A DNA stretch of 25,261 bases from Tubiluchus corallicola. Taxonomy: Eukaryota > Priapulida > Priapulimorpha > Priapulimorphida > Tubiluchidae. This document shows, one piece after another, positions 10,542-19,885 of the stretch; position 1 is the stretch's first letter; every line of letters begins with the position of its first letter. Location of the stretch: assembly GCA_030141605.1 (NCBI GenBank), contig JAQGDQ010002470.1, positions 1-25,261 on the forward strand. Reading direction: 5' to 3'. The position numbers and the translations under genes were made by a program. The notes beneath the pieces are model-generated. The model ran no database searches, was not told the DNA's origin, and saw nothing but the letters and a program-made list of their open reading frames with translations.

Positions 10542-10672
10542 CTATTCCAGATGAAGATATCTGCCGCATGTGCAAATCTACAACCGTTCTGTTTGCTGAA
10601 CTATAACAACCGAGTTGAGGATAGAAGTTTGACCCAATGTCATTTGGTGGGACATGCTCTCCTTCGGGCCAT
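10542..10672 (-). pseudogene. MANEA exon 2 copy (left arm)
   Basis: This is the mirror of 14591-14721, with the HMRQISSSGI segment and conserved splice sites. It is the most upstream exon of the left-arm copy. The next 971 bp up to the arm end match intron 1 of the intact gene. Confidence 0.85.
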
Positions 10673-11643
10673 CTAGTGTAGAAGAACAGAACTATTATTT
10701 CTTATCACGCGTGTGATAAATACCAACACTGTATCACTTTGAAAAAAGTTCATAATTTATGCAAAGTTCAAAAAACTAGGTTAGGAGTTTCGCCATTTTG
10801 TTCAGTTCAGTACAAGTTCTCTGTCAATCATAAATAATATTGCAAATACAATTTAGGACAAAGATACCATTTTTGGATATTTAAAGCAAAAACGGACCCA
10901 ATCTTAAACTGTAGGTCAGAACAATCTACTCTTTAAAATATTGAAAGGGAACGTACTGTTTTTCTCAAAAATGATTTACGTGAAAGAGTTATTACCACAC
11001 AAATACAATTTCACGTTCGTGCCATTAGTGTTTTGCTCTTACATGCATCTTGTCATTCGCTAGTTAGACGGGCAATAGCACCTGCATTTCAAAAATGTGT
11101 TGCACAAAAAACAGGCGCTGCACCTCTCAATTCAGATGTGTTAATTTGTGACGAACTACACGCGTTTGACAGCTCATGCGCGAGTACAGCAGAAAATTTG
11201 ATATTTGAATTTTTATCTTAAAACTTGCCTAGTTTTAGTACAACATACTGAATCTCTTACAACAGCTCAGTACTTCAATTTTCGCTTTTGCAAATACGTG
11301 CAACACGCTCGTGGAATATTTTTGCTGTTGAAAATTAGCTTGTGAAGTCGTCGATAGTTGGGCTCGCTGCCGTCAATTAAGTTTTTTAATCTATTATTTA
11401 ATTATCAGAAACGCTTTTGCAGTATTAATTGTGTTAAAATGTATACTTTTTATTGAACTTGAAAATGGGGTAGCATATGAAAAATCATCCTGTCTTCCTT
11501 TAACCGTATATATGATAATTTGGTTTGTTGCTGAAAAAGTAATTCAAGTTACTGTTAAAAGGTAACATGCTGAGCATGTAGACTAACCACATCAGTGTGA
11601 GTAGACTGCACAATAATTCATCTAAAATAAGGAAAACTTGTAC
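10673..11643. other. Inner end of left arm, inverted copy of intron 1
   Basis: This is the mirror of 13620-14590. In the right arm it is the 3' part of intron 1; here it occupies the position of the MANEA promoter and 5' UTR. A short hairpin (TTATCAC, 4-nt loop, GTGATAA) lies near 10700-10717 and 14546-14563, just upstream of exon 2. A 62-residue frame (11033-11221, mirrored on the other strand) has no recognisable motif and starts without ATG. I see no TATA-like element placed for exon 1 that I would defend. Confidence 0.6.
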
Positions 11644-11652
11644 ATTGTTTTA

Positions 11653-12005
11653 ATGTGGCACTTGCCGTCTTCGCGTACGGACGACAAAGCGGCGGTGCTT
11701 GCTGCTGCAAGAGAAGCAGTGCAAAAACACTGGGAACATCCGGGAAAATCAAATGCTAACGATACTAGCGGCAACGGAAACAAGCGCGCTGTTACTGACT
11801 CTGCCGTATTAGCAGAAAATGAAAAGCTAAAGTTTGTTAAGAAACACAAAGCGGAAGTCGAGTACGATTCGTCCGAGTCGGATTTTCCTTCTTCGCGGGT
11901 TCATATTTTTTACTACGCTTGGTACGGCACTCCCGAAGTGGATGGAAGATACATTCATTGGAACCATAAAATTCTCCAGCACTGGAAACCCGAAGAAGCA
12001 AAGAA
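11653..12005 (+). CDS. MANEA: MANEA exon 1: stem region and start of GH99 domain
   Basis: This exon encodes residues 1-117 plus two bases of codon 118, and ends at a GTAAGT donor (12006). Residues 1-80 form a charged, low-hydrophobicity stem. From residue 82 the GH99 domain begins with VHIFYYAWYG. The ATG at 11653 has a poor context (T at -3), and an in-frame stop lies at 11623, inside the inverted arm. Two readings fit: the exon is initiated here, or it is an internal exon whose acceptor lies around 11629-11631 and whose anchor-encoding upstream exon is absent. This is the only MANEA exon present once in the window. Confidence 0.85.
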
Positions 12006-13042
12006 GTAAGTAGCCGGAATTGTTTTTACTCGGGACAAGGAAATTATCTTGCATGTAGCTGATTTATCATGTACAGTGTTCCCTCGCTTACTGCGGGTGT
12101 TCTGTTCCAGGCCCACCCGCGATAAGTGAATCTCCCTAAAGTAGAGACGCTATACTTCTTTTAGTAGTTTAAGACATTATTTTAAGTCTTTATAAACCCT
12201 CCCCGCACTCTTATACATAACCCTTTCCTATTCCCTTAATAACTTTTCCCATACTGTACATGTACCTTTTAAAAAGCTTTCCATCAATCAACCAATCGTG
12301 TGCTGTGTACAATCTCACGTCGGCAAGTAGCATCTCAAGTAGGTGCAAGTTCTACATTTCGTTTTTGGTGTGTATTCATCCGCCGAACAAATGCACTATT
12401 TACTGTAAATGGTCATTTTTTATGATTTATAATATTCTTTTAATGTTAGAATTAATATTTTTATACATTTTGTGATTTTTTTTATTCAAAATTCATCAAA
12501 TACGTACTATGCATGTGCAAAAATACTTTTGACGGAGTACCGCAAAAACCTGCCCAACAGGGAAAATACCGGGATAAATATTTTACATTAATACTTTTGA
12601 TAAACAAACCACGAAATAGAGAGGGAACACTGTATTCAAATTGACTAGTTTTTTTTCATTTTTTTATTTTTATCTGAAAGACTCAAATTTTTTATGGAAA
12701 AAATAGTAAAGACTGTCAATATTGTATATTTTCTTTTGCTTGGATGAATGTTCAAAATTTCCACATTTAACTGCAAATGTAACTGCTTTCGTAAGCATTA
12801 TTTAAATTACAACGACAATTACGACTTTTTGCTTTTTTCAGCTGTTTAGCCTAATCTTTTGTGATTTAGATCAGAATTGTCCATCATTAATTTGCTTCTT
12901 GCAAATTGAGATCAAAAGTTTTTAATTAATAAATTATGATATAAAAAGTGCACATCTTACTGCATTCGTTTGCATTGGTTCATTAGCTTATACAAAATCT
13001 TACTGGAAAACTATCATTAAATAAACCATTATGATGATGATG

Positions 13043-13074
<32 letters not shown>

Positions 13075-16000
13075 CATTATCATTATCATTATCATTATCA
13101 TTATCATTATCAATATCATTGTCATTGTCAATATCATTATCATTATCATTATAAATATTATTATCATTGTCATTATCAATATCATTATCATTATCAATAT
13201 CATTGTTGTTGTCATTGTCAATACCATTATCGTTATCATTGTCATTGTCATTATCAGTATCATTATCATTATAAATATCATTATCATTGTCAGTATCATT
13301 ATCATTATCATCGTCATTATCATTATCATTATAAATATCGTTATCATTATCAATATCATTGTCATTATCATTGTCATTATCAGTATCATTATCACTATCA
13401 TTATCATTATAAATATCATTATCATTGTCATTTTCACTATCAGTATCATTATCATTATCATTATGATCATTATTACAGTTGTCCAACTGGAAGACTACTA
13501 ATGTCTATGTGTTGTCATTTTTTATACCTTCAGTGTATAAGTTGCGTAAGATGTGAGATGATTTTGTTAAAAGGTAGCTTGTTATTTTCATGTAAATCAT
13601 TTTTAATCTCATTAACTCAGTACAAGTTTTCCTTATTTTAGATGAATTATTGTGCAGTCTACTCACACTGATGTGGTTAGTCTACATGCTCAGCATGTTA
13701 CCTTTTAACAGTAACTTGAATTACTTTTTCAGCAACAAACCAAATTATCATATATACGGTTAAAGGAAGACAGGATGATTTTTCATATGCTACCCCATTT
13801 TCAAGTTCAATAAAAAGTATACATTTTAACACAATTAATACTGCAAAAGCGTTTCTGATAATTAAATAATAGATTAAAAAACTTAATTGACGGCAGCGAG
13901 CCCAACTATCGACGACTTCACAAGCTAATTTTCAACAGCAAAAATATTCCACGAGCGTGTTGCACGTATTTGCAAAAGCGAAAATTGAAGTACTGAGCTG
14001 TTGTAAGAGATTCAGTATGTTGTACTAAAACTAGGCAAGTTTTAAGATAAAAATTCAAATATCAAATTTTCTGCTGTACTCGCGCATGAGCTGTCAAACG
14101 CGTGTAGTTCGTCACAAATTAACACATCTGAATTGAGAGGTGCAGCGCCTGTTTTTTGTGCAACACATTTTTGAAATGCAGGTGCTATTGCCCGTCTAAC
14201 TAGCGAATGACAAGATGCATGTAAGAGCAAAACACTAATGGCACGAACGTGAAATTGTATTTGTGTGGTAATAACTCTTTCACGTAAATCATTTTTGAGA
14301 AAAACAGTACGTTCCCTTTCAATATTTTAAAGAGTAGATTGTTCTGACCTACAGTTTAAGATTGGGTCCGTTTTTGCTTTAAATATCCAAAAATGGTATC
14401 TTTGTCCTAAATTGTATTTGCAATATTATTTATGATTGACAGAGAACTTGTACTGAACTGAACAAAATGGCGAAACTCCTAACCTAGTTTTTTGAACTTT
14501 GCATAAATTATGAACTTTTTTCAAAGTGATACAGTGTTGGTATTTATCACACGCGTGATAAGAAATAATAGTTCTGTTCTTCTACACTAGATGGCCCGAA
14601 GGAGAGCATGTCCCACCAAATGACATTGGGTCAAACTTCTATCCTCAACTCGGTTGTTATAGTTCAGCAAACAGAACGGTTGTAGATTTGCACATGCGGC
14701 AGATATCTTCATCTGGAATAGGTATAGAAGCTTTCTTTAATATGCAAAGACTTGTAAAAGATTTGACAAACAACTTGTGTTATGTGGTTGTATGGTTAAC
14801 TGCAGTTCAATTCATTTTGCTTTATTTTCCAACTCTTAGGTTCTTGTTACTGTGTCAATTTCTTTACTGATCTGCTTATTCATTACCTATTTGGCTTTTG
14901 TAATTACGTAATTAGTGCATAATTTACTGTATCAATTTCTTTTCTACAGGTCTGCTTATTCATTACCTATTTGGCTTCTGTTAAATACATAATTAGTGCA
15001 TAATTTACTGTATCAATTTCTTTTCTACTGATCTGCTTAATCATTACCTATTTGGCTTTTTCTAAATACATAATTAATGCATAAATTACTGTATCAATTT
15101 CTTTTCTACTGGTCTGCTTATTCATTACCTATTTGGCTTTTTGTAAATACATAATTAGTGGATAATTTACTGTATCAATTTCTTTTCTACAGGTCTACTT
15201 AATCATTACCTATTTGGCTTTTTCTAAATACATAATTAATGCATAAATTACTGTATCAATTTCTTTTCTACTGGTCTGCTTATTCATTACCTATTTGGCT
15301 TTTTGTAAATACATAATTAGTGGATAATTTACTGTATCAATTTCTTTTCTACAGATCTGCTTACTCATTATCTCATTGGCTTTTTGTAAATACATAATTA
15401 GTGGATAATTTACTGTATCAATTTCTTTTCTACTGGTCTGCTTACTCATTATCTCATTGGCTTTTTGTAAATACATAATTAGTGGATAATTTACTGTATC
15501 AATTTCTTTTCTACTGGTCTGCTTATTCATTACCTATTTGGCTTTTTGTAAATACATAATTAGTGCATAATTTACTGTATCAATTTCTTTTCTACTGGTC
15601 TGCTTATTCATTACCTATTTGGCTTTTTGTAAATACATAATTAGTGCATAATTTACTGTATCAATTTCTTTTCTACTCGTTTGTTTAATCATCACCTATT
15701 TGGCTTCTGTTAACTACTTAATTAGTGCATAATAAGTTCTATCTACATAAACTGGTTCTATGTTTGTAAATTTATCGCTGATGATGAAGCGAAGCAGCTA
15801 GTCAAAACGTTTGTCATGATTTTAACTTTTTAATGTAAAAGTTTTCCTAAAGTTTTGTTGTTTTTAACTATAAATGTTGATTATCACTGGTGGTTTCTGT
15901 CATTATCTACTGTGGTTTCTGGTTATCCTATAATGTTGATTGTTTCCGCTCATTGTAGGAGTGGTTGTGGTTTCTTGGTACCCCCCTGGTCTGTCAGATC

Positions 16001-17718
16001 CTAATGGTGCTCCCGTTGATTCACTGATACCCAGCATCTTGGATAGTGCTGCGAAATACAATATAAAGGTAAAATCATATTGTAGTTATGCCAGCTATGT
16101 CACTTATGTTAGCTTTCAAAATGGCTCTAATGTTTTCTTTTGAGAAGGAATTATGAAGATGGAACTAAATTAATATTAACTATCAAAATCCTTGCATGCA
16201 TAAAATTTTGCATATAAATCAGTTATAATCCATAATGCACAAACATTCTACCTAGTGTTCATTTATTTATCTAACGCAAAGCCACCAGCAGCTTTGACTG
16301 AAGTAAAGTTTTATCCAGCGTGTAAGTAAATGATGTCAGAACAATTTCTTTGCGTCAGCAGTTTTCCAAGCGAAATTACCAAAAATAGAACATCTAATTA
16401 ACTCGTCGTCACTCCTCTTAGTGGACCTGTCCTAGAATATAGCTCACATCATCGTGTAGCCCTGTCCTTTCTCTCTCTAAAGAGCCGTATATCTCCTTCC
16501 TAGAGTCCCACCAGCCGCCGCTGTAATCTTTTTTCTGCAGGCTGTTTGACCAAAATTTTGAAAAAATCGCGAGCTGGGTCCGGGAAAACGCCCGTTATGG
16601 GACGCTGTGGCCCTCTCGCAAATTCTAAATATGCCTATGACATCCACCGCTGAACGGGCTATCTATCCATAGCCAGTACCGCCATCGGCCCGTTCCCGTT
16701 CTTCGGATCTGAGACGTATAAGACGTATAACTTTTACAAAAAACGGCCGAAAAATGGCCATTTTTGGAGGTTTTTTCCCCCCGTGGGCCCGATTCGAAAA
16801 ATAAACCGACACTAGATCGAGACCTTTCGTTTGATGTATCGCCTCAAATGGTGCTGTCGTTGGAGCTGTAGCCTAGAATCTTATATATATATATAAGGGC
16901 CCACCGGGAGGAATATATATATATATATATATTAACCCCATACCAGTAGAATTAATGTATACGATAGCGTTTGTAATTATTTGGGATTTTGTTTATTCGA
17001 ACAGGTTGCATTTCACATAGAACCCTTCGAGAATCGAAATCCACGGAACCTGAGAGGTCACATTCGCTACGTCATCGACACTTACGGTGAACACGAGGCG
17101 TTCTATCGCTTTCGTCATAAAGGTCGTTATCTACCTATGTTTTACGTCTACGATTCATATCTCTCTTCACCGTATCAGTGGAGGAGCCTCCTAGGACTGC
17201 ACGGTAGACTGAGCGTCCGCAGGACGGATTACGATGCCGTCTTCATCGGTTTGCTAGTCGGCAAAAACGACAAGAATGTCATCCTGTCTGCGGGATTTGA
17301 CGGTTATTACACGTACTTTGCCAGCAATACTTTCAGTTACGGTTCAGTGCCGACGAACTGGCAAGAGCTGCAATCTTTTGCTGATCAGCACAACCTGTAC
17401 TTCATACCGAGCGTCGGACCGGGTTACGAAGATACGTCGATCAGGCCGTGGAATTACCGCGTGAGTCGTACAAGAGCGAGCGGTTCTTATTATGCACAAC
17501 AGTGGGAGAAGGCTATTGCTGTTAAACCCGTTATCGTATCAATTACCTCGTTTAATGAGTGGGGTGAAGGTACACAGATCGAGCCGGCCGTGCCCAAATC
17601 GATTCGTTCTTCTACCGACAAAACGCCGTATCTTGATTATAGACCTCGTTCCCCGAGTTTTTATCTCAACGCGACAACAGACCACGTGAAGAAGTTTGTC
17701 GAATCTCGGAAAACATGA
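11653..17718 (+). CDS. MANEA: Glycoprotein endo-alpha-1,2-mannosidase, 4 coding exons
   Basis: Joining 11653-12005, 14591-14721, 15959-16068 and 17005-17718 gives 1308 nt, or 435 residues plus stop. GH99 enzymes cleave the glucose-alpha-1,3-mannose unit from glucosylated high-mannose N-glycans in the Golgi, bypassing ER glucosidases. Visible family motifs in order are FYYAWYG (86-92), IHWNH (101-105), HMRQ (152-155), SWYPP (167-171), FHIEP (201-205), LPMFYVYD (241-248), GFDG (295-298), PSVGPGY (333-339) and FNEWGEGTQIE (381-391). E383 and E386 match the catalytic glutamate pair of the family. Introns are GT-AG and phases join exactly. Length is a little below the human protein (462). The shortfall is the N-terminal transmembrane anchor: residues 1-80 are hydrophilic. 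An upstream exon may be missing or cut off by the inverted-repeat breakpoint at 11643. The catalytic-domain identification is firm; the start is uncertain. Confidence 0.93.
12074..12632. mobile_element. Tigger/pogo-like MITE in MANEA intron 1
   Basis: The 559-bp element starts CAGTGTTCCCTCGC and ends with the inverted form GAGGGAACACTG, directly flanked by TA on both sides (12072-12073 and 12633-12634). TA target duplication and the CAGTGTTCCCTCG terminus, followed by a GCGGG and CCCGCGATAAGTGAA-type stretch, are typical of Tigger/pogo members of Tc1/mariner. There is no transposase frame inside, so it is non-autonomous. It sits in the single-copy spacer, about 70 bp downstream of the exon 1 donor. 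Confidence 0.85.
12633..13030 (+). other. AT-rich intron 1 sequence, nothing recognised
   Basis: This AT-rich, T-run-containing DNA lies between the Tigger-like MITE and the microsatellite. I see no coding frame, RNA gene or transposon end. Confidence 0.6.
13031..13468. repeat. ATTATC-type microsatellite
   Basis: This is about 430 bp of near-uninterrupted CATTAT/ATTATC hexamers with scattered variants (ATTGTC, AATATC, AGTATC, ATAAAT). It lies in MANEA intron 1, about 150 bp inside the right breakpoint of the inverted repeat. Long open frames exist on both strands only because the hexamer lacks stops (Asp/Asn-rich, Ile/Met-rich or Ile-rich). They are not genes. Confidence 0.95.
14591..14721 (+). 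CDS. MANEA: MANEA exon 2
   Basis: This exon supplies the last base of codon 118, residues 119-161, and the first base of codon 162. It is preceded by a pyrimidine-rich acceptor ending TACACTAG and followed by donor GTATAG. Its PPNDIGSNFYPQLG and HMRQ segments match the family motif region after the IHWNH stretch of exon 1. It lies inside the right arm. Confidence 0.93.
14850..15732. repeat. 81-bp tandem array in intron 2 (right copy)
   Basis: This is the mirror of 9531-10413 with the same number and order of units as far as I compared. It lies in intron 2 of the intact MANEA gene, starting about 130 bp after the exon 2 donor. Confidence 0.93.
15959..16068 (+). CDS. MANEA: MANEA exon 3
   Basis: This exon completes codon 162 (Gly) and encodes residues 163-198, including VVVVSWYPP and the AKYNIK end. 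The acceptor is GCTCATTGTAG and the donor GTAAAA. Its phase continues in frame to exon 4. The short hydrophobic strand followed by SWYPP is a typical beta-strand/loop of the GH99 barrel. Confidence 0.93.
16423..16923. repeat. GC-rich repeat-like block in intron 3 (right copy)
   Basis: This is the mirror of 8340-8840, in intron 3 of the intact gene. Its outer (TA)10 run is the same length in both arms, which is unusual for a hypermutable dinucleotide if the arms evolved separately for long. Confidence 0.55.
17005..17718 (+). CDS. MANEA: MANEA exon 4: catalytic C-terminal part
   Basis: This exon encodes residues 199-435 and the TGA stop. It starts after the acceptor TTCGAACAG and opens with VAFHIEP. 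It carries most of the (beta/alpha)8 barrel and the catalytic ITSFNEWGEGTQIE segment with E383 and E386. The intervening W-G replaces the W-H seen in the human enzyme. The frame is open without interruption, and third-position GC is clearly higher than in the flanking DNA, consistent with coding constraint. Confidence 0.95.
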   Translation, partial: VAFHIEPFENRNPRNLRGHIRYVIDTYGEHEAFYRFRHKGRYLPMFYVYDSYLSSPYQWRSLLGLHGRLSVRRTDYDAVFIGLLVGKNDKNVILSAGFDGYYTYFASNTFSYGSVPTNWQELQSFADQHNLYFIPSVGPGYEDTSIRPWNYRVSRTRASGSYYAQQWEKAIAVKPVIVSITSFNEWGEGTQIEPAVPKSIRSSTDKTPYLDYRPRSPSFYLNATTDHVKKFVESRKT

Positions 17719-17805
17719 ACAAAAGTTGGTGTGACTTGACTTACTTATGTTGTTGCTTATAAAGTATTTAAGAGTTTCGGTCATTTTGAATCACGTTACA
17801 AATTA

Positions 17806-18615
17806 GGTACTGTTCTATTCAGGAGAATCTCGGCTATTCGATCATGCTCTTTGTTTAAACATTTATAAGTGATTTCATTGGACAAAATTAAGAAAAACAC
17901 GCCCTCTTCAAGCACTCCAACTTATCCTATTGAGTTGCTGAGTCTGGTATGCACTTGCGTGATCGTAAATACTAATTTTATGGATCACCTGCTTGCTACA
18001 TCGAAGAGAACCGTCTGCCGTACCGAGTTCCAGGGAAAACCAACAGATCAGCCAAGGACAAAACTAAAGTCATTTCATCTTTTAACTGGAATTTCTCCTT
18101 TAAAATAGAGTAGAGTTGAGGTCAAAGTTTATCAGAGTGTTGTGTCTGGATAGTTGAAATTTTCTGCATTAGTCATTGTCACACAAGTGATACTGTACTT
18201 TGTTATAGTGCAAACACTGCAGTTACTGAAAGCTTTTTTTAATCAATTATTAATTTGTCTAAGGTAAGCAAATGTATTTCACATACAATTTTGTATGAAA
18301 ATTCATTGTGAGGAATAGAAATCTACAAAAATTATGAAATTTAATTGCTGCAAAATACAATAAACACTTGCCGTCCTGAGGAGTTAATTGATAATACTTC
18401 GTCGAAACAAAAGATTCTTACAGTGTAATTTGTCATCAGTATACTGATGTGTGTACGATCATGCAAGTGTACACCAGACTAAGCTACTCAATAAGCTAAG
18501 TTGGAGTGGTTGAAGAAGGCGTGTTTTTTTTAGATTTTATCCAATTAAATCACTTACGAATGCTTAAACAAATAGAATGATTGGATAGTGAGATTCTCCT
18601 GAATAGAACAGTACC
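17806..18615. mobile_element. 810-bp MITE with long TIRs (right copy)
   Basis: This is the mirror of 6648-7457, starting 87 bp after the MANEA stop codon. It probably forms part of the 3' UTR. In RNA the two arms could fold into a stem of about 150 bp. It contains an AATAAA at 18359-18364. Confidence 0.75.
18359..18364 (+). promoter_or_regulatory. Candidate MANEA polyadenylation signal
   Basis: This AATAAA hexamer lies about 640 bp after the MANEA stop, inside the 810-bp MITE. It is the first canonical hexamer I noticed on the sense strand. The support is motif only. Confidence 0.35.
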
Positions 18616-19031
18616 TTTAGCTGTGTCTGTGTCCATACAGTAGAGGAAAGTCATAGATCTTACACAATGCATTTTGAATGGTGCAATCTGAAGGAATTGT
18701 CGTTTCCAGGTTTAATCATGGAGTTTTATTGCATGTGAGAACAGTTTTAATGACCACAGGTCACAGGTGACCTGTTGAACTGGTATGACTAGGCGTCACG
18801 TATAAACAATGGTTTGTCAGAGGTGGCGCCATCGTTGAGATTATCCTGAGTAATTTAAATTGTGGACATACTTGTAAATATCATATTGTTATTATATTTT
18901 TTTAGATTTTATATTTACTAATGTTAAATTTTTGAAAGTGCTCAAATTTTGTTTACATGTAAATATAATGTGATCAGTCATTTGTGGTACCGTTAATCAC
19001 TTGTGTTTGTGTACTTCTTACATAAATGCCA

Positions 19032-19131
19032 GTTAAATTTTATACATCACACATAAGACAGCGATGGTGGAGACTATTATTGTAATTTTCATGTTTATGT
19101 TTGAAATAAAGAATTAAATAGAAAAATCAAA
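19032..19131 (+). mobile_element. LINE 3' end fragment A (right copy)
   Basis: This is the mirror of 6132-6233, differing by several substitutions and a one-base indel (for example CAGCGATGG versus CAGCAATGG). It is abutted by the CTCT/ACTC microsatellite. Confidence 0.6.
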
Positions 19132-19312
19132 TCTCTCTCTCTCTCTCACTTACTCACTCACTGTCTCTCTCTCTGTCACTCACTCACTCACTCACTCACT
19201 CTGTGTCTCTCTCTTTCACTCAGTCACTCTCTCTCTCTGTCTCTTGCTCTCTCACTCACTGTCTCTCTCTCACTCCTCTGACTCACTCACTCACTCACTG
19301 TCTCTCTCTCTG
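19132..19312. repeat. CTCT/CACT microsatellite (right copy)
   Basis: This is the mirror of 5952-6132, between the two LINE 3' ends. No length difference was seen between the arms. Confidence 0.95.
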
Positions 19313-19595
19313 TATTCTGATGTATTACGTAGAAAATCTGTCTTAAGTTTAATGAAAAGATTTGATACTAGTGATAACTTAATGTGCCAGAAAATTTTAG
19401 TAAGCGATGCTAAATTTACATCTCATATAAGACAGCAATGGTGGAGACTATTATTGTAATTTTCATGTCTATCTAAGTTTGTGTGTGATTTGTTTGTATT
19501 GGTTTTTTGTTTTTATGATGTTGTATGTTGTATATATGTAAATTATAATATGAACTTATGTTTGAAATAAAGAATTAAATCAATCAAATCAAATC
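19312..19595 (+). mobile_element. LINE 3' end fragment B with ORF2 C-terminus (right copy)
   Basis: This is the mirror of 5669-5952. The frame, the stop, AATAAAG and the AATCAATCAAATCAAATC tail are identical. It ends five bases before the ATGAAGCC that opens the zinc-finger fragment. Confidence 0.6.
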
Positions 19596-19599
19596 ATAC

Positions 19600-19885
19600 A
19601 TGAAGCCTTATAAATGTTCTCATTGTGAACAAGTTTTTCAAAACATCACAAACTGGTTTAAGTCTAGAAGACCATGGCTGAAGGGTTTACATTAGTCACA
19701 AAACTTGTTGTTTCGTGGTGGCTTTTTCAACACGAGGGTTGCTCGATGCAAAGCTTTACAAGTGCACTCTGTCACGTTACATTCCTGCAGCCACTTGTTT
19801 AATATATCATCTGCTGGAGTGTAGAAGAGCAAAGCCTTACAAGTGCACTCTCTGTGACATTACATTCCTGCAGCTACATGTTTAA
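19600..19885 (+). pseudogene. C2H2-type zinc-finger gene fragment (right copy)
   Basis: This is the mirror of 5380-5664. It opens with the same MKPYKCSHCEQVF, but one extra G in the run after CTGAAGG, plus a nearby T-to-C change, breaks the frame that stays open in the left arm. This is one of the few differences between the inner arms. Confidence 0.6.

Larger units (their letters stand above)
7545..10672 (-). pseudogene. Inverted second copy of MANEA exons 2-4, no exon 1
   Basis: The left arm carries exon 2 (10672-10542), exon 3 (9304-9195) and exon 4 (8258-7545) on the minus strand, with splice sites conserved and coding sequence apparently identical to the right arm. The first 117 residues have no equivalent. 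Upstream of this copy the spacer runs antisense to exon 1. Without its own promoter and stem exon it cannot make a normal enzyme, although exon 4 alone remains open. I call it a 5'-truncated duplicate. If the inverted repeat is an assembly product it is simply the other allele. Confidence 0.8.
1..11643. repeat. Left arm of a giant inverted repeat
   Basis: This 11.6-kb arm is the reverse complement of 13620-25261. The first base of the window pairs with the last. Paired positions sum to 25261-25265 across most of the arm, so net length differences are only a few bases. Complementarity stops at 11643/13620: the next pair, 11644 and 13619, mismatches and the sequences beyond are unrelated. From about 4185 to 11643 I found very few differences: one indel and one substitution near 5570, and a handful in 6195-6255. 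Outside 4185 substitutions and short indels are common. Because pairing continues to the window edge, the true outer end may lie beyond it. Confidence 0.97.
11644..13619. other. Single-copy spacer between the inverted arms
   Basis: This 1976-bp stretch has no partner elsewhere in the window. It holds, in order, MANEA exon 1, a Tigger-like MITE, AT-rich intron sequence and an ATTATC-type microsatellite. The left edge is 9 bp before the first ATG of exon 1. The right edge lies in intron 1, about 150 bp after the microsatellite. Confidence 0.95.

Noticed and set aside
11033-11221. 62-residue frame in the inner arm, mirrored at 14042-14230
   Set aside because: It has no ATG at its start, no family motif, an intronic position and no splice context. 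Chance is sufficient.
12983-13486. Asp/Asn-rich and Ile/Met-rich frames of about 160 residues
   Set aside because: They are translations of the ATTATC microsatellite in several frames on both strands. The simple repeat lacks stops.
15775-15815. Hammerhead-ribozyme-like phrase CTGATGATGAAGCGAAGC and AAAACGTTTGTC
   Set aside because: The CUGAUGA box is present, but the required GAAA box and a proper stem II between them are not in register. Stems I and III do not form convincingly.
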